DNA of 64,000 nucleotides from Xanthobacter sp. NM-59 (GCF_021401125.1 NZ_JACBFQ010000004.1:186001-250000); one strand, 5' to 3'; counted from the first letter of the stretch, positions 7,813-19,753 are shown. Numbers and translations are program-made. Notes: generated from the sequence alone by a model not told the origin.

Positions 7813-10797
7813 ATGCGCGCGCCCCATGCTCCGGACCACGTGTCGGATTCGTCCGAAGGAACCGTCCTCGCCGTCATGATGCGGGAAGCGCCCGTTGTTC
7901 ATGACGCTGCCGCCGCCGATCTGCGGCTCTCCCATGCGGTCGAGCGGCTGGAGCCGGCGGAGCGGGAACGACTGGACGCGCTTTTCGCCGCCGGCCCCGC
8001 GTCGCGGGATGTGGTGCGCGGTGTCGCGGAGGGCTCGCCCTTTCTCATGGAGCTGATCCGCTCCGAACCGCAGCGCCTGCTGCGCATCCTGGGGAGTGAT
8101 CCCGCAGTCCACCTTGAACGGCTGATCTCCACCTGCGCCGCCGCCTGCCTCGCTGCCACCGAGGAAGCAGAGGCGATGCGGGCCCTGCGGCGCATGCGCA
8201 GCGAGGCGGCCCTTCTTATCGCCCTTGCGGACATCGGCGGGGCCTTCGACCTGGTGGATGTGACGGCCGCTCTGAGCGATGTGGCCGATGCGGCCGTGCG
8301 CGGGGCGCTGGACTTCCTGCTGACGGATGCCGCCCGTGCGGGCCGCCTTTCACCCGTCGACCCAGCGCAGCCGGCGCTCGGCTGCGGCTTCGCGGTCATC
8401 GCCATGGGCAAGCATGGCGCCCGCGAGCTCAACTATTCCAGCGACATCGACCTGATCGTGGTCTACGACCGCGACCGCGCGCCGTTGGCGGAAGACGTCG
8501 TCGCTTCCCCCTTCTTCGTGAAGGTCACGAAGGGGCTGGTGCGCATGCTCCAGGAACGCACCGGCGACGGCTATGTGCTGCGTGTGGATTTGCGCCTGCG
8601 GCCCGATCCCGGCTCCACCCAGGTTGCCCTCTCCATCAACGCCGCCCTCGATTATTACGAGCGCGAGGGCGCCACCTGGGAACGCGCCGCCTATATCAAG
8701 GCCCGCCCTGTGGCCGGCGACCTCGATCTGGGGCGGCGCTACCTCACCGAGCTGTCGCCGTTCGTGTGGCGGCGCGTGCTGGATTTCCAGGCCATCGCCG
8801 ATGTCCACGCCATGAAGCGGGAGATCCATGCCTTCCGTGGCCATGACGTGGTGGCGGTGGAGGGCCACAATGTGAAGCTCGGGCGCGGTGGTATCCGCGA
8901 GATCGAGTTCTTCGTGCAGACCCAGCAGCTCATCGCCGGCGGGCGCGATCCCCTGCTGCGCACCTCGCGCACGCTGGAGGCGCTGGAGGCGCTGACCGCC
9001 CATCGCTGGATCGCCCCCAATGTGCGCGACGAGCTGACCGAGGCCTACCTGTTCCTGCGCCGGGTGGAGCACCGCATCCAGATGGTGGCGGATGCGCAGA
9101 CCCATGAGCTGCCCGAGAGCCGCGAGACCATGGAGGGCTTCGCGCGTTTCATGGGCTATGCCGACCGCGACGCCTTCGCCGCCGCGCTGGTGGAGCGCCT
9201 GCAGCGGGTGCAGGGGCACTATGCCCAGCTGTTCGAGGATGCGCCGCCGCCGGCCGTGCTCGATGCCGACCTCCTGTTTCCGCCGGATGAGAATGACCGC
9301 CCCACCATGGCCGCGCTGGCCCGCCTGGGCTTTCGCGAGCCGGCGGCGGCGAGCGGCATCGTGCGCGGGTGGCTGGCCGGGCAACCCCGCGCGCTCAAGA
9401 CCGAGAGCGCGCGCCTGCACCTTGCGCGCATCGTGCCGCTGCTGCTGGAATCCCTGGCCCGCGGTGGCGATCCCGACGGGGCGCTGATCGCGGCGGACCG
9501 TTTCCTCACGGACCTTTCCGGGCCACACCTGCTGGCGGCGCTGGATCGCCACCCTGATCTGGTGCGGCTTCTGGCGACCATTCTCACGGCGGCGCCGCGC
9601 CTGGGCGAAACCCTCGCCCGGCGGCCGTCATTGGCGGATGCGCTGCTCGATCCCGCCTTTTTCGATGTTCTGCCCGACGAACGCAGCCTTGAAACCCATC
9701 TTGAGTTTCTGCTGGACGGCGCCGACACGGAGGAGGAGCAGTTCGACCGGGCGCGGCGGTTCCGGCAGGAACAGCACGTGCTCATCGGCGTGCGCATCGC
9801 CTCGGGCACCCTGGCGGCGGCGCGGGCGGGCGAGGCTTATGCGCGCCTTGCGGAAGTCATCATCCGCGCGCTGCACCGGCGCGTGTGGGCGCGCTTCGTG
9901 GAGGCGCACGGCAGCATTGCGGGCGCGCGCACGGCGGTGCTGGCCATGGGCAAGCTGGGCGGTCGCGAGATGACCGCCGGCTCGGACCTCGACCTGATCG
10001 TGCTCTACGATTATGCCGCCGACGCCGACCCCACCTCCGATGGCGAGCGGCCGCTGCAGGGCGCCCAGTATTTTGCGCGCTTCACCCAGCGCCTGGTGAC
10101 GGCGCTCACCTCCCTCACCAATGCGGGCAAGCTCTATGATGTGGACCTGAGGCTGCGCCCCTCTGGCCGCTCTGGGCCTTTGGCGACGCGCCTCACCTCC
10201 TTTGCCGCCTATCAGCAGGAGGAGGCCTGGACCTGGGAGCACATGGCGCTCACCCGGGCCCGCGTCATCGCGTCTGATGACGACTTCCGGATCCGCGTTG
10301 AGGAAGTCATCTGCTCGGTGATGCGCCAGCCGCGGGACCGGCGCACCCTGGCCCGCGACATCCTCGACATGCGCCACGCCATCGCCGCTGAGAAGGGCGA
10401 GGACGACAAATGGAACCTCAAGCACGCCGCCGGCGGGCAGGTGGACGTGGAGTTCCTGGCCCAATACCTCGTTCTGGCCCATGCTGAGCGTCATCCGGAG
10501 ATCGTCGACACTGCGACCGCCCGCATCCTGGCCCATGCCGAGCGGCTCGATCTGCTGGAGGCGGAGGATGCCAATGTCCTCATCCGTGCCTGCCGGCTCT
10601 ACCAGGACCTGACGCAGGTGCTGCGCCTGTCGGTGGATGCCCATGTGGTGCCGGCCGATGCCAGCCCGGCGCTGAGGGCCCTGCTCGCCCGCGCTGGCGA
10701 GATGCCGGACTTCGCCACCCTGGAAGCCTATCTCACCGAGACCCAGCAGAAGGTGCGGGCCATCTTCGAGCGAATCCTTCAGGCCGGCGCCGCCTGA
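7813..10797 (+). CDS. glnE: Bifunctional glutamine synthetase adenylyltransferase/deadenylase
   Basis: GlnE adenylylates and deadenylylates glutamine synthetase in response to PII and glutamine, tuning nitrogen assimilation in the cytoplasm. From ATG 7813 it has 994 residues, near the usual 950-1000. Two nucleotidyltransferase domains each carry the G-K-x-G-x-R-E...SD(I/L)DLI signature: GKHGARELNYSSDIDLI (from 199; deadenylase half) and GKLGGREMTAGSDLDLI (from 713; adenylylase half). RGGIREIEFFVQ and AAGGQVDVEFLAQ follow the respective halves. The reading frame is open to 7576, overlapping the kinase, but that extension is not GlnE-like. It follows the two-component genes by about 120 bases. 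Confidence 0.95.
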   Translation: MRAPHAPDHVSDSSEGTVLAVMMREAPVVHDAAAADLRLSHAVERLEPAERERLDALFAAGPASRDVVRGVAEGSPFLMELIRSEPQRLLRILGSDPAVHLERLISTCAAACLAATEEAEAMRALRRMRSEAALLIALADIGGAFDLVDVTAALSDVADAAVRGALDFLLTDAARAGRLSPVDPAQPALGCGFAVIAMGKHGARELNYSSDIDLIVVYDRDRAPLAEDVVASPFFVKVTKGLVRMLQERTGDGYVLRVDLRLRPDPGSTQVALSINAALDYYEREGATWERAAYIKARPVAGDLDLGRRYLTELSPFVWRRVLDFQAIADVHAMKREIHAFRGHDVVAVEGHNVKLGRGGIREIEFFVQTQQLIAGGRDPLLRTSRTLEALEALTAHRWIAPNVRDELTEAYLFLRRVEHRIQMVADAQTHELPESRETMEGFARFMGYADRDAFAAALVERLQRVQGHYAQLFEDAPPPAVLDADLLFPPDENDRPTMAALARLGFREPAAASGIVRGWLAGQPRALKTESARLHLARIVPLLLESLARGGDPDGALIAADRFLTDLSGPHLLAALDRHPDLVRLLATILTAAPRLGETLARRPSLADALLDPAFFDVLPDERSLETHLEFLLDGADTEEEQFDRARRFRQEQHVLIGVRIASGTLAAARAGEAYARLAEVIIRALHRRVWARFVEAHGSIAGARTAVLAMGKLGGREMTAGSDLDLIVLYDYAADADPTSDGERPLQGAQYFARFTQRLVTALTSLTNAGKLYDVDLRLRPSGRSGPLATRLTSFAAYQQEEAWTWEHMALTRARVIASDDDFRIRVEEVICSVMRQPRDRRTLARDILDMRHAIAAEKGEDDKWNLKHAAGGQVDVEFLAQYLVLAHAERHPEIVDTATARILAHAERLDLLEAEDANVLIRACRLYQDLTQVLRLSVDAHVVPADASPALRALLARAGEMPDFATLEAYLTETQQKVRAIFERILQAGAA

Positions 10798-10889
10798 CCG
10801 GGGCGGGATGCAGGGGCTGCGGCATTGAGCCGTGCCGGATGGCTTGCCCGGCCGGCTCGTCCTCCCCTATGATATTCCGCAGCGTAAAC

Positions 10890-10903
10890 TTGATTTCGAT
10901 CAA
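10890..10903. promoter_or_regulatory. Perfect FNR/FixK box
   Basis: TTGAT-TTCG-ATCAA matches the FNR/Anr/FixK consensus TTGAT-N4-ATCAA exactly. With the box centred at -41.5 the transcript would begin near 10938, right at the start of the P-type ATPase gene. This predicts low-oxygen activation of the ATPase and probably the stress protein behind it. Confidence 0.8.
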
Positions 10904-10941
10904 GTAATGGCGCGCCATGGGGGCGTCACACGCGCTTTGTG

Positions 10942-13707
10942 ATGCCGTCATCAGGGGCAGGTGCATTGACCTTGGCAGATCAGGACCACCGTTCGGCCGC
11001 TTCCTCTTCCTCGCAGAACAGCACCGCCGACTGGCACGCTCTGGTGCCATCGCAAGTTTTCATTGCGCTGGACACGGGCGCATCGGGAATTTCGAGCGAA
11101 GAGGCGCGCCATCGTCTTGAGCGCCATGGCCCCAATGCCCTGCCGGAGGCGCCGGCGCGCAACCCGATCTTTCGTTTTCTGGCGCAGTTCAATAACGCCC
11201 TCATCTATTTCCTGCTGGCGTCCGCCGTCGCGGCGCTGGCACTCGGCCATACCATCGACGCGGTGGTCATCGTCGCGGTGGTGAGCGTCAATGCGGTGGT
11301 GGGCTTCATTCAGGAGGGCAAGGCCGAACAGGCGTTGAGTGCCATTCGCGACCTTATCGCGCCCCATGCAGCCGTGATGCGGGACGGCGTGCGCACCTCG
11401 ATTCCGGTGCGCGAGCTGGTGCCGGGTGATCTGGTGCTGCTGGAAGCCGGCGACCGTGTGCCGGCGGATCTGCGCCTCGTGCATGCCCGAAACCTGCTGG
11501 TCGACGAGGCGATGCTGACCGGGGAGTCGGTTGCGGCGGAGAAGCACGAGGGTTCCGTCGCTGTCGATGCGCCGCTGGGGGATCGCGCCTCCATGGCGTT
11601 TTCAGGCACGCTGGTGGCGGCCGGGCAGGGGGCGGGCATCGCCGTGGCGACGGGCCGCGACACGCAGATCGGCCATATCAGCACCCTCATCGCCAAGGTC
11701 GAGCCGCTCACGACCCCGCTGCTGAAGCAGATCAACAGCTTTGGCCGCGGCTTCACCATCGTCGCCTTCCTGGCCTCCATTGCGCTGTTCGCTTTCGCGG
11801 TGCTGCTGCGGGGCTATGACTGGGTCGAGGCCCTCATTGCCGTGGTGGCCCTCGCGGTCGGCGCCATTCCCGAGGGGCTGCCGGCGGTCATCACCATCAC
11901 GCTCGCGATCGGCGTGCAGCGCATGGCCTCGCGCCGGGCGGTCATCCGCCGCCTGCCTGCGGTGGAGACGCTGGGCGCCACCTCAATCATCTGCTCCGAC
12001 AAGACCGGCACGCTCACCCGCAACGAGATGACGGCCCGCCGTCTGGTCACCGCGACCCACCAGCTGGAGGTCGATGGCTCTGGCTACGCGCCGCAGGGCG
12101 CCTTCAAGGCGATCGGGTCCGACGATGATGTGGCGGCCCTGGAGGCTGCGGAGGAGCTTATCCGTTGCGGTCTGCTCTGCAATGACGCGGCCCTCGCCCA
12201 TGCCGACGGGCACTGGCGCGTGAGCGGGGACCCCATGGAGGGGGCGCTTGTGACCCTTGCCGTAAAGGCAGGGCTCGATCCCGATCATCTGCGCTCCGAA
12301 TGGCAGCGGCAGGACGAGATCCCCTTTGATGCCCAGCATCGGTTCATGGCCAGCCGGCATCGCCATCCGGGCGGCGGCGCGGTGCTGTTCGTGAAGGGTG
12401 CGCCGGAAGCGCTGCTGGGCCGCTGCCGCACGCAGGCCGGCGCGGCGGGCGTCGAGGCGCTGGACGCTGGCCATTGGAGCGAGGCCATCGCCCGGGCCGC
12501 GGGCAAGGGCGAGCGCGTGCTCGGCTTCGCTATGAAGGCCCAGGCCCAGGGCGTCGCGGAAGGGCGGCTCGGCTTTGCCGATGTGGATGGCCTGTGCTTT
12601 CTGGGCCTGGTCGGCTTCATCGATCCGCCCCGGCCGGAGGTCATCGATGCCATCGCCGAATGCCGCTCGGCGGGCATCTCGGTGAAGATGATCACCGGCG
12701 ACCATGCGGCCACTGCCGCCGCCATCGCCGGCCAGCTCGGCCTTTCTGATCACCTGGAGGTGGCCACGGGCGCCGAGGTGGATGCGGCCTCGGACGCGGA
12801 GCTCGCCTTACTGGCGACACGGGCCAGCGTGTTCGCGCGCACAAGCCCGGAACACAAGCTGCGCATCGTTCGGGCCCTGCAATCCACCGGCGCCGTGGTG
12901 GCGATGACTGGCGACGGGGTCAATGACGCCCCCGCGCTCAAGCAGGCGGACGTGGGCGTGGCCATGGGCGTCAAGGGCACGGAGGCCGCGAAGGAGGCCT
13001 CGGAGATGGTGCTGCTGGACGACAATTTCGTGTCCATCGTCTCCGCCGTGCATGAGGGGCGCACCGTGTACGACAATGTGCGCAAGGTGATCGCCTGGAC
13101 GCTGCCCACCAATGGCGGCGAGGTTCTGGCCGTCGTCACGGCGATCGTATTCGGCTTCGTCATGCCCATGTCGGCGGCGCAGATCCTCTGGATCAACCTC
13201 ATCACCACCATCACGCTGGGTCTGGTGCTGGCGTTCGAGCCCGCCGAGCCGGATGTGATGCGCCGCCCGCCCCGCCGTGCGGATGCTCCACTGCTGACGC
13301 GGTTCCTGCTGTGGCGTGTGTTCTTCGTTTCGGTCCTGTTCGCCGCCGGCACGCTTTCCATTTTCTTTTACGCACTGGGCGAAGGTCGGGATCTGGCCAC
13401 GGCGCGCACGCTGGTGGTGAATGCCATCGTGGTGCTTGAAATCTTCTACCTGTTCAACGTGCGCTTCATGCACATGACCTCGCTGACCTGGCGGGGTGCG
13501 CTGGGAACGCCGGCGGTGCTGCTGGCGCTGGCGGGCGTCATTGCCGCGCAATTCGCGCTGACCTATCTGCCGGTCATGCATGAATTGTTCGGCACCACCC
13601 CGGTAACACTGTCCGATGGATTGATCATCATCGCTGCGGGGGTGATCTTCATGGCCATTCTCGAGGGCGAGAAGGTGGTCATGCGCCGGTTCGGCTTGGC
13701 CGATTGA
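10942..13707 (+). CDS. P-type cation-transporting ATPase (P2-like, Ca2+/monovalent type)
   Basis: A P-type ion pump of about 921 residues, organised like P2A/P2-type calcium or cation pumps. In order: N-terminal cation-ATPase domain with RLERHGPNALPE, first membrane pair, actuator loop with the TGES motif (about 190), spans with PEGLPAV, phosphorylation site Asp353 in SDKTGTLTRNEM, nucleotide domain with KGAPEALL, hinge TGDGVNDAPALKQAD, and a C-terminal block of about six spans. No heavy-metal CPx motif is present, so it is not a P1B pump. The start is uncertain: GTG 10939, ATG 10942 and in-frame TTG codons at 10966/10972 are possible, and a promoter driven by the upstream FNR box would favour the later ones. 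The transported ion is not determinable here. Confidence 0.9.
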   Translation: MPSSGAGALTLADQDHRSAASSSSQNSTADWHALVPSQVFIALDTGASGISSEEARHRLERHGPNALPEAPARNPIFRFLAQFNNALIYFLLASAVAALALGHTIDAVVIVAVVSVNAVVGFIQEGKAEQALSAIRDLIAPHAAVMRDGVRTSIPVRELVPGDLVLLEAGDRVPADLRLVHARNLLVDEAMLTGESVAAEKHEGSVAVDAPLGDRASMAFSGTLVAAGQGAGIAVATGRDTQIGHISTLIAKVEPLTTPLLKQINSFGRGFTIVAFLASIALFAFAVLLRGYDWVEALIAVVALAVGAIPEGLPAVITITLAIGVQRMASRRAVIRRLPAVETLGATSIICSDKTGTLTRNEMTARRLVTATHQLEVDGSGYAPQGAFKAIGSDDDVAALEAAEELIRCGLLCNDAALAHADGHWRVSGDPMEGALVTLAVKAGLDPDHLRSEWQRQDEIPFDAQHRFMASRHRHPGGGAVLFVKGAPEALLGRCRTQAGAAGVEALDAGHWSEAIARAAGKGERVLGFAMKAQAQGVAEGRLGFADVDGLCFLGLVGFIDPPRPEVIDAIAECRSAGISVKMITGDHAATAAAIAGQLGLSDHLEVATGAEVDAASDAELALLATRASVFARTSPEHKLRIVRALQSTGAVVAMTGDGVNDAPALKQADVGVAMGVKGTEAAKEASEMVLLDDNFVSIVSAVHEGRTVYDNVRKVIAWTLPTNGGEVLAVVTAIVFGFVMPMSAAQILWINLITTITLGLVLAFEPAEPDVMRRPPRRADAPLLTRFLLWRVFFVSVLFAAGTLSIFFYALGEGRDLATARTLVVNAIVVLEIFYLFNVRFMHMTSLTWRGALGTPAVLLALAGVIAAQFALTYLPVMHELFGTTPVTLSDGLIIIAAGVIFMAILEGEKVVMRRFGLAD

Positions 13708-13805
13708 AGGCGATGCGGTGGTGGCCTCGCGCGGGTCACGCCATGGGTGCGGGCGCGACATAGGGCGGTTTTACGTCACATGGCCGCGATTTGGGGGAAA
13801 TCGAG

Positions 13806-14711
13806 ATGACGCAACAGCCGGACACCATCGGCACGCCGCGCCGCATCATGCTCGCGAGCGACCTCAGCGCCCGGTGCGACCGCGCGCTGGATCGCGCCGT
13901 CGCCTTGGCCAGGGCCTGGAGGGCGGAACTGGTGGTCGTTCATGCCCTGGATGCCCAGGATGTGCCCGCATCCGCAGGCGTGAACGATCTGGCGGATCTG
14001 CCGTCATGGCAACGTGGCCCGGAACCCGCCCGCATCGTCGCGGAGGCGCTCCAGCATGATCTGGATGGTTCACCGGTGCCGGTCATCTCGATTGTCGAGC
14101 CGGGCGATCCCGTTGAGCTGATCCTGAAGGCGGCGGAGGAGCACGGCTGCGGGCTTATCGTTACCGCCGTCGCGCGCGATGAGGTCCTCGGACGGTTCCT
14201 GCTGGGGGCGACCGTCGACAAGGTTTTGCGCCGGGCGCGGGTGCCTGTGCTGGTAGTGCGCCAGAGGCCGCGGCATCCCTATGGGGGCATCGTGGTGGCT
14301 GCCGATGTCTCCCCCGCGTCGCGGGCCGCCCTGCGCACGACCGCCGGCTTTTTTCCAGACACGCCCTTTCACGTGTTCCACGCGTTCGACCCGCCGCTCG
14401 ATGGATTGCTGAGCGACCCGCAGGGCTATCGCACTGCTTTCGGTGAGCTGGCGGCGCGCGACCTGGAAGCCTTCCTGTCCCAGGTGGGAATTCCGCCCCG
14501 CCAGGTGGTGGACGTTCTGGTGGAGCGAGGCGACCCGGCCCGGCTCATTCAGCAATATGTGACGGCGTTCCGGGCCGATCTCGTTGTGCTGGGCACCGAG
14601 GGCAAGGGGGCGCTGCTGGAATTGTTGGTGGGCTCTACGGCCAAGTCTGTTCTTGATGGCCTCAGCTGTGATGCCCTGGTGGTTCCCGTGGCTGCCGATT
14701 CTGAGGACTAG
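13806..14711 (+). CDS. Tandem universal stress protein (UspA x2)
   Basis: A 301-residue protein made of two UspA domains. The first (about 10-150) begins RRIMLASDLSARCDRALDRAV; the second (about 158-295) begins YGGIVVAADVSPASRAAL. Each ends in the ATP-binding G-x2-G-x9-G(S/A) type loop: LGRFLLGATVDKVLRRARVPVLVV and GALLELLVGSTAKSVL. ATG 13806 is favoured, with a purine-rich GGGGGAAA upstream. It follows the P-type ATPase by about 100 bases on the same strand, without an obvious terminator, so it is probably in the same low-oxygen transcript. FNR/FixK-controlled Usp proteins are common in facultative proteobacteria. Confidence 0.9.
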   Translation: MTQQPDTIGTPRRIMLASDLSARCDRALDRAVALARAWRAELVVVHALDAQDVPASAGVNDLADLPSWQRGPEPARIVAEALQHDLDGSPVPVISIVEPGDPVELILKAAEEHGCGLIVTAVARDEVLGRFLLGATVDKVLRRARVPVLVVRQRPRHPYGGIVVAADVSPASRAALRTTAGFFPDTPFHVFHAFDPPLDGLLSDPQGYRTAFGELAARDLEAFLSQVGIPPRQVVDVLVERGDPARLIQQYVTAFRADLVVLGTEGKGALLELLVGSTAKSVLDGLSCDALVVPVAADSED

Positions 14712-14733
14712 CGGGGCTCCATCCTGAAGGCCA

Positions 14734-14764
14734 GTCGCGGCGGCCCCAATATGCCCGCCGCGAC
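14734..14764. terminator. Hairpin between convergent usp and hydrolase genes
   Basis: GTCGCGGCGG and CCGCCGCGAC form a perfect 10-bp stem with an 11-base loop, between convergent genes. No strong U tract on either strand. Confidence 0.6.
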
Positions 14765-14781
14765 CGCATGCGCAAACCGGC

Positions 14782-16455
14782 CTATTTCTGGTGAACCGCC
14801 TTCGACTTGCCGCTCTTGCGGGGCGTCGACTGGCGCGTGAACGTCCCGAGGCCGTTCTCGTTGAAGAACTCGATGGTCATCGTGGAGGCGCTCTTGCCCT
14901 TCACGGCGAACGTCACCTCGGACACGGTGCCGGGAGGCGCGCTTTCCCCGGAGGGCACAAAGGTAAAGACGTCGCCGTTCCAGTGTCCCAGGCTGGCGGT
15001 TTCAGGCTTGGGGCCGACGCTGAGCATCAGCCGTTCGCCCTCAACGGACACGGTAGCGGGGCCGAAATAGGGGTTGGTGTAGCTGCCGGCATAGGTTTCG
15101 AGCTTCTGGGCCGGCTCCGGCTTGGTTGGCGCCGGAAGGCCGCTGAGCACGCCCAGTGGATGGTAGAGCGGCGCCATCAGGCCCGTATAGGCGGCGAACC
15201 AATCCCGCGTGATGGAGCCGAACTGCACATAGTCCATGAACTGCATGGCCAGCGCCTCGGCCGCGCCCACGGGCTGCGCATTGGTCAGCACGGCGATGCC
15301 GAGCTTTTCCGAGGGCAGCAGCGCGAAGGTGGTGCCCGCGCCCAGCATGAATGCGCCCGAGTGTGAGATGACGACGCGTCCCGAGGGCGCGATGTTGAGA
15401 CCGAAGCCGTGGCCGTAGAAAGCGGGGCGCGCTGTGGTTGTATCCGACGGCGTGGAGATGATCTGCGCCGTCATGGCGGGCAGCAAGGCCGATGCGGGCG
15501 CGATTTCCTTGCCGTCGAACGTGCCGTTGCCGAGCACGAATGACAGCCAGCGGCCCATGTCGCGCGCGGAAGAACTCACCCCGCCAGCGGGCGACTGTGC
15601 GTCCGGGTCGCGCTGGTACTTGGCGACGAAGGCGCCATTCTCGCGAACATGGGGGATGGCGCGGTTCGCGCGTGCCATGAAGTCCGAAAACCTTGAGGAG
15701 GTCGCGCTCATTCCCAGGGGCTTGTAGAGCACCTCGTCGGAAAGCTCGGCCCAATCCTTGTGGGCGGCGGTGGCGACGGCCTCGCCCGCGGCGGTGACGC
15801 CGTAATTCGTATAGGCGTAGGAGATCCGGAAGGGGGCGAGGGGCAGCAGCTTCAGCCGTTCCAGGATCTGCCTGCGGTCGAAGCCCATATCCTCCAGCTC
15901 GTCGCCGGCATGGTCGGGCAGTCCCGACCGGTGGGTGTAGAGGTCAGCCAGGGTCACATGCTCGCTGACCCACGGATCTTTCAGGGCGAACCAGGGCAGC
16001 AGCTTCTTTACTGGGGTGTCCCAGGTCACGGACCCTGTGCCGATCTGCTGCGCCACGACGCTCGCACCGATGGCCTTGGAGAGCGAGGCGAGTTGAAACA
16101 CCGTGTCGCCGTCGACGGCGTCTTTCTCGCCCGCCTTGCGGACGCCGAAGCCCTTCAGATAGACGGTCTTGCCGTCGCGCACGACCACCACGGCCATGCC
16201 GGGCACGCCGGAGCGCTTCATCAGGGCAGTGGCGAAGTCGTCGAGCTTTCCGATCGCGGTCTCGACCTGGCCCTTGGGAATGCCGAGCGCGACGGATTCG
16301 GATGGCGGCAGCTTTGAGTCGATGGCCAGATTCATTTCTGCCCGCGCCGCCACCTGCGACGACGCGATGGCGGTCATGCAAACGCCTGCGAACAGCGCGG
16401 TGCGGCAGGGCGAAAGGAAGGTGCGGGGCAGGCGAAGAAACGGCAACAGGTTCAT
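14782..16455 (-). CDS. Periplasmic serine hydrolase, class C beta-lactamase fold
   Basis: A 557-residue exported protein of the beta-lactamase/transpeptidase-like (PF00144) family. A signal peptide (first about 38 residues, ending QVAARA) precedes the catalytic domain with the SxxK nucleophile motif S124-L-S-K127, the YxN motif Y215-T-N217 and an HSG motif (about residue 354) in place of the KTG box. A C-terminal DUF3471-like beta domain follows (about 430-540). Such proteins are often D-amino-acid peptidases or esterases rather than resistance enzymes; AmpC is about 380 residues, so the added domain argues against a true cephalosporinase. It lies downstream of the PleC-like kinase on the same strand, about 35 bases away. 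Confidence 0.88.
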   Translation of the reverse strand: MNLLPFLRLPRTFLSPCRTALFAGVCMTAIASSQVAARAEMNLAIDSKLPPSESVALGIPKGQVETAIGKLDDFATALMKRSGVPGMAVVVVRDGKTVYLKGFGVRKAGEKDAVDGDTVFQLASLSKAIGASVVAQQIGTGSVTWDTPVKKLLPWFALKDPWVSEHVTLADLYTHRSGLPDHAGDELEDMGFDRRQILERLKLLPLAPFRISYAYTNYGVTAAGEAVATAAHKDWAELSDEVLYKPLGMSATSSRFSDFMARANRAIPHVRENGAFVAKYQRDPDAQSPAGGVSSSARDMGRWLSFVLGNGTFDGKEIAPASALLPAMTAQIISTPSDTTTARPAFYGHGFGLNIAPSGRVVISHSGAFMLGAGTTFALLPSEKLGIAVLTNAQPVGAAEALAMQFMDYVQFGSITRDWFAAYTGLMAPLYHPLGVLSGLPAPTKPEPAQKLETYAGSYTNPYFGPATVSVEGERLMLSVGPKPETASLGHWNGDVFTFVPSGESAPPGTVSEVTFAVKGKSASTMTIEFFNENGLGTFTRQSTPRKSGKSKAVHQK

Positions 16456-16489
16456 GTGGTGACCCTATGGTGCTCCGCGGGTGTCCCGA

Positions 16490-18817
<2,328 letters not shown>

Positions 18818-19206
18818 CGCCGGTCTCCTTCGGGTCATTCGGAAGCCTTGAGCGGCCTAAGCTCAAGCCTTCCACGTCCTCGATCTGGAGGGACGTGCCG
18901 CATCTCTCCGAATCGTGACCATTGGAATCGAATCGCGGGTGATTTGTCCAGGGTCGGAGGTGTGTCAAGAGTTAAAAAATAGGGCTCTTCGGGGGCGAAA
19001 ATCGCGTGCGGAGAGTCGTTCTCGGGGCTTGGAGGAGCCCTGGTATGCAGTTGGGGAAAACGGGGACAAGTGATGGGCAGCGCCGGGGAGGTAATAGGGC
19101 GTCAACCCGCCTGTGCGGCAGGAAGGGGGTGAGGAAAAAAGATTTTCCTCAAGCGAAAAGAATTTTAGAAGCGGTGGTTCTCGGAACCCGGAAGCGAGGA
19201 GACGAC
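18818..19206. other. Divergent intergenic region, kinase / Fae homologue
   Basis: 389 bases between divergent genes. It holds the kinase leader hairpin, a TTGACA hexamer on the minus strand (18968-18963) with only a weak -10 partner 17 bases on, and, nearest the Fae homologue, an A-rich stretch (19130-19170). No convincing small gene is seen. Confidence 0.5.
18841..18873 (-). promoter_or_regulatory. 13+13 inverted repeat in the kinase leader
   Basis: GGAAGCCTTGAGC and GCTCAAGCCTTCC pair with a single mismatch around a 7-base loop, 24 bases upstream of the preferred kinase start. It could be an operator or an mRNA leader hairpin affecting translation. Confidence 0.4.
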
Positions 19207-19746
19207 ATGACGGACATTTGGTTCAAGACCGGCGAGGCCACGGTGCTGGCGAAGGAAGGGCAGGCCACGGACGCCATGCCGGAGGTGCTGATCGGCTCCG
19301 TGCGCGGGCCCGTTGGGCAGGCGTTCGCCTCCATGATGGGGCAGTCGGCCGGGCACACGCGCATGTTTGTGGTGCGTGACCTCAATCAGATGGTGCGTCC
19401 GGCGACCATGATGACCTGCAAGGTCACCATCCCGTCCGCTGAATATGTTGAGCTGCTCGGCGGCGTGGTGCAGGGCGCCATGGGCGACGCCATCGTCGAT
19501 TGCCTGAGCGAGGGTATCCTGCCGAAGGATCAGGCCGACGAGCTCTGCATGATCATCATGGTGTGGCTCGACCCCCGGTGCCCGGAGGATCCGAACCTCG
19601 ACAAGGCGGATCTCTATCGCACCAATTACGAGGCCACGAAGCTCGCCATTTCCCGTGCCATGACCGGCAAGCCGACGGCGGATGAGCTGATCGCCAACCG
19701 CAAGAGCGTGAAGCACTACGCGCTCGACGGCATCGTGGAATACTGA
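19207..19746 (+). CDS. Formaldehyde-activating enzyme (Fae) homologue without the catalytic His
   Basis: A 179-residue Fae-fold protein. True Fae condenses formaldehyde with tetrahydromethanopterin in the cytoplasm. Matching landmarks are the LIGSVRGPVGQAF block, VTIPSAEYVELLGG-VQGAMGDAIVDCLSEGILPKDQADEL, the YNYEATK-like TNYEATKLAISRAMTGKP and the terminal RKSVKHY. In canonical Fae the proposed acid/base His sits six residues before the Gly of the IIGPRG block (HIDLIIG); here that slot reads MPEVLIG, so the His is replaced (Met24). This argues for a paralogue of Fae2/Fae3 or sensor type rather than the housekeeping enzyme. Strong GAGGAG Shine-Dalgarno. No pterin-pathway genes are nearby. Confidence 0.85.
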   Translation: MTDIWFKTGEATVLAKEGQATDAMPEVLIGSVRGPVGQAFASMMGQSAGHTRMFVVRDLNQMVRPATMMTCKVTIPSAEYVELLGGVVQGAMGDAIVDCLSEGILPKDQADELCMIIMVWLDPRCPEDPNLDKADLYRTNYEATKLAISRAMTGKPTADELIANRKSVKHYALDGIVEY

Positions 19747-19753
19747 GCCGCGG

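Noticed and set aside
14782-16455. Reading as an AmpC resistance gene
   Set aside because: Extra C-terminal domain, HSG in place of KTG and length of 557 fit a peptidase/esterase-type member better.
18940-18968. Sigma-70 promoter from TTGACA on the minus strand
   Set aside because: The -10 partner AAATCA is weak; not strong enough to list as a promoter.
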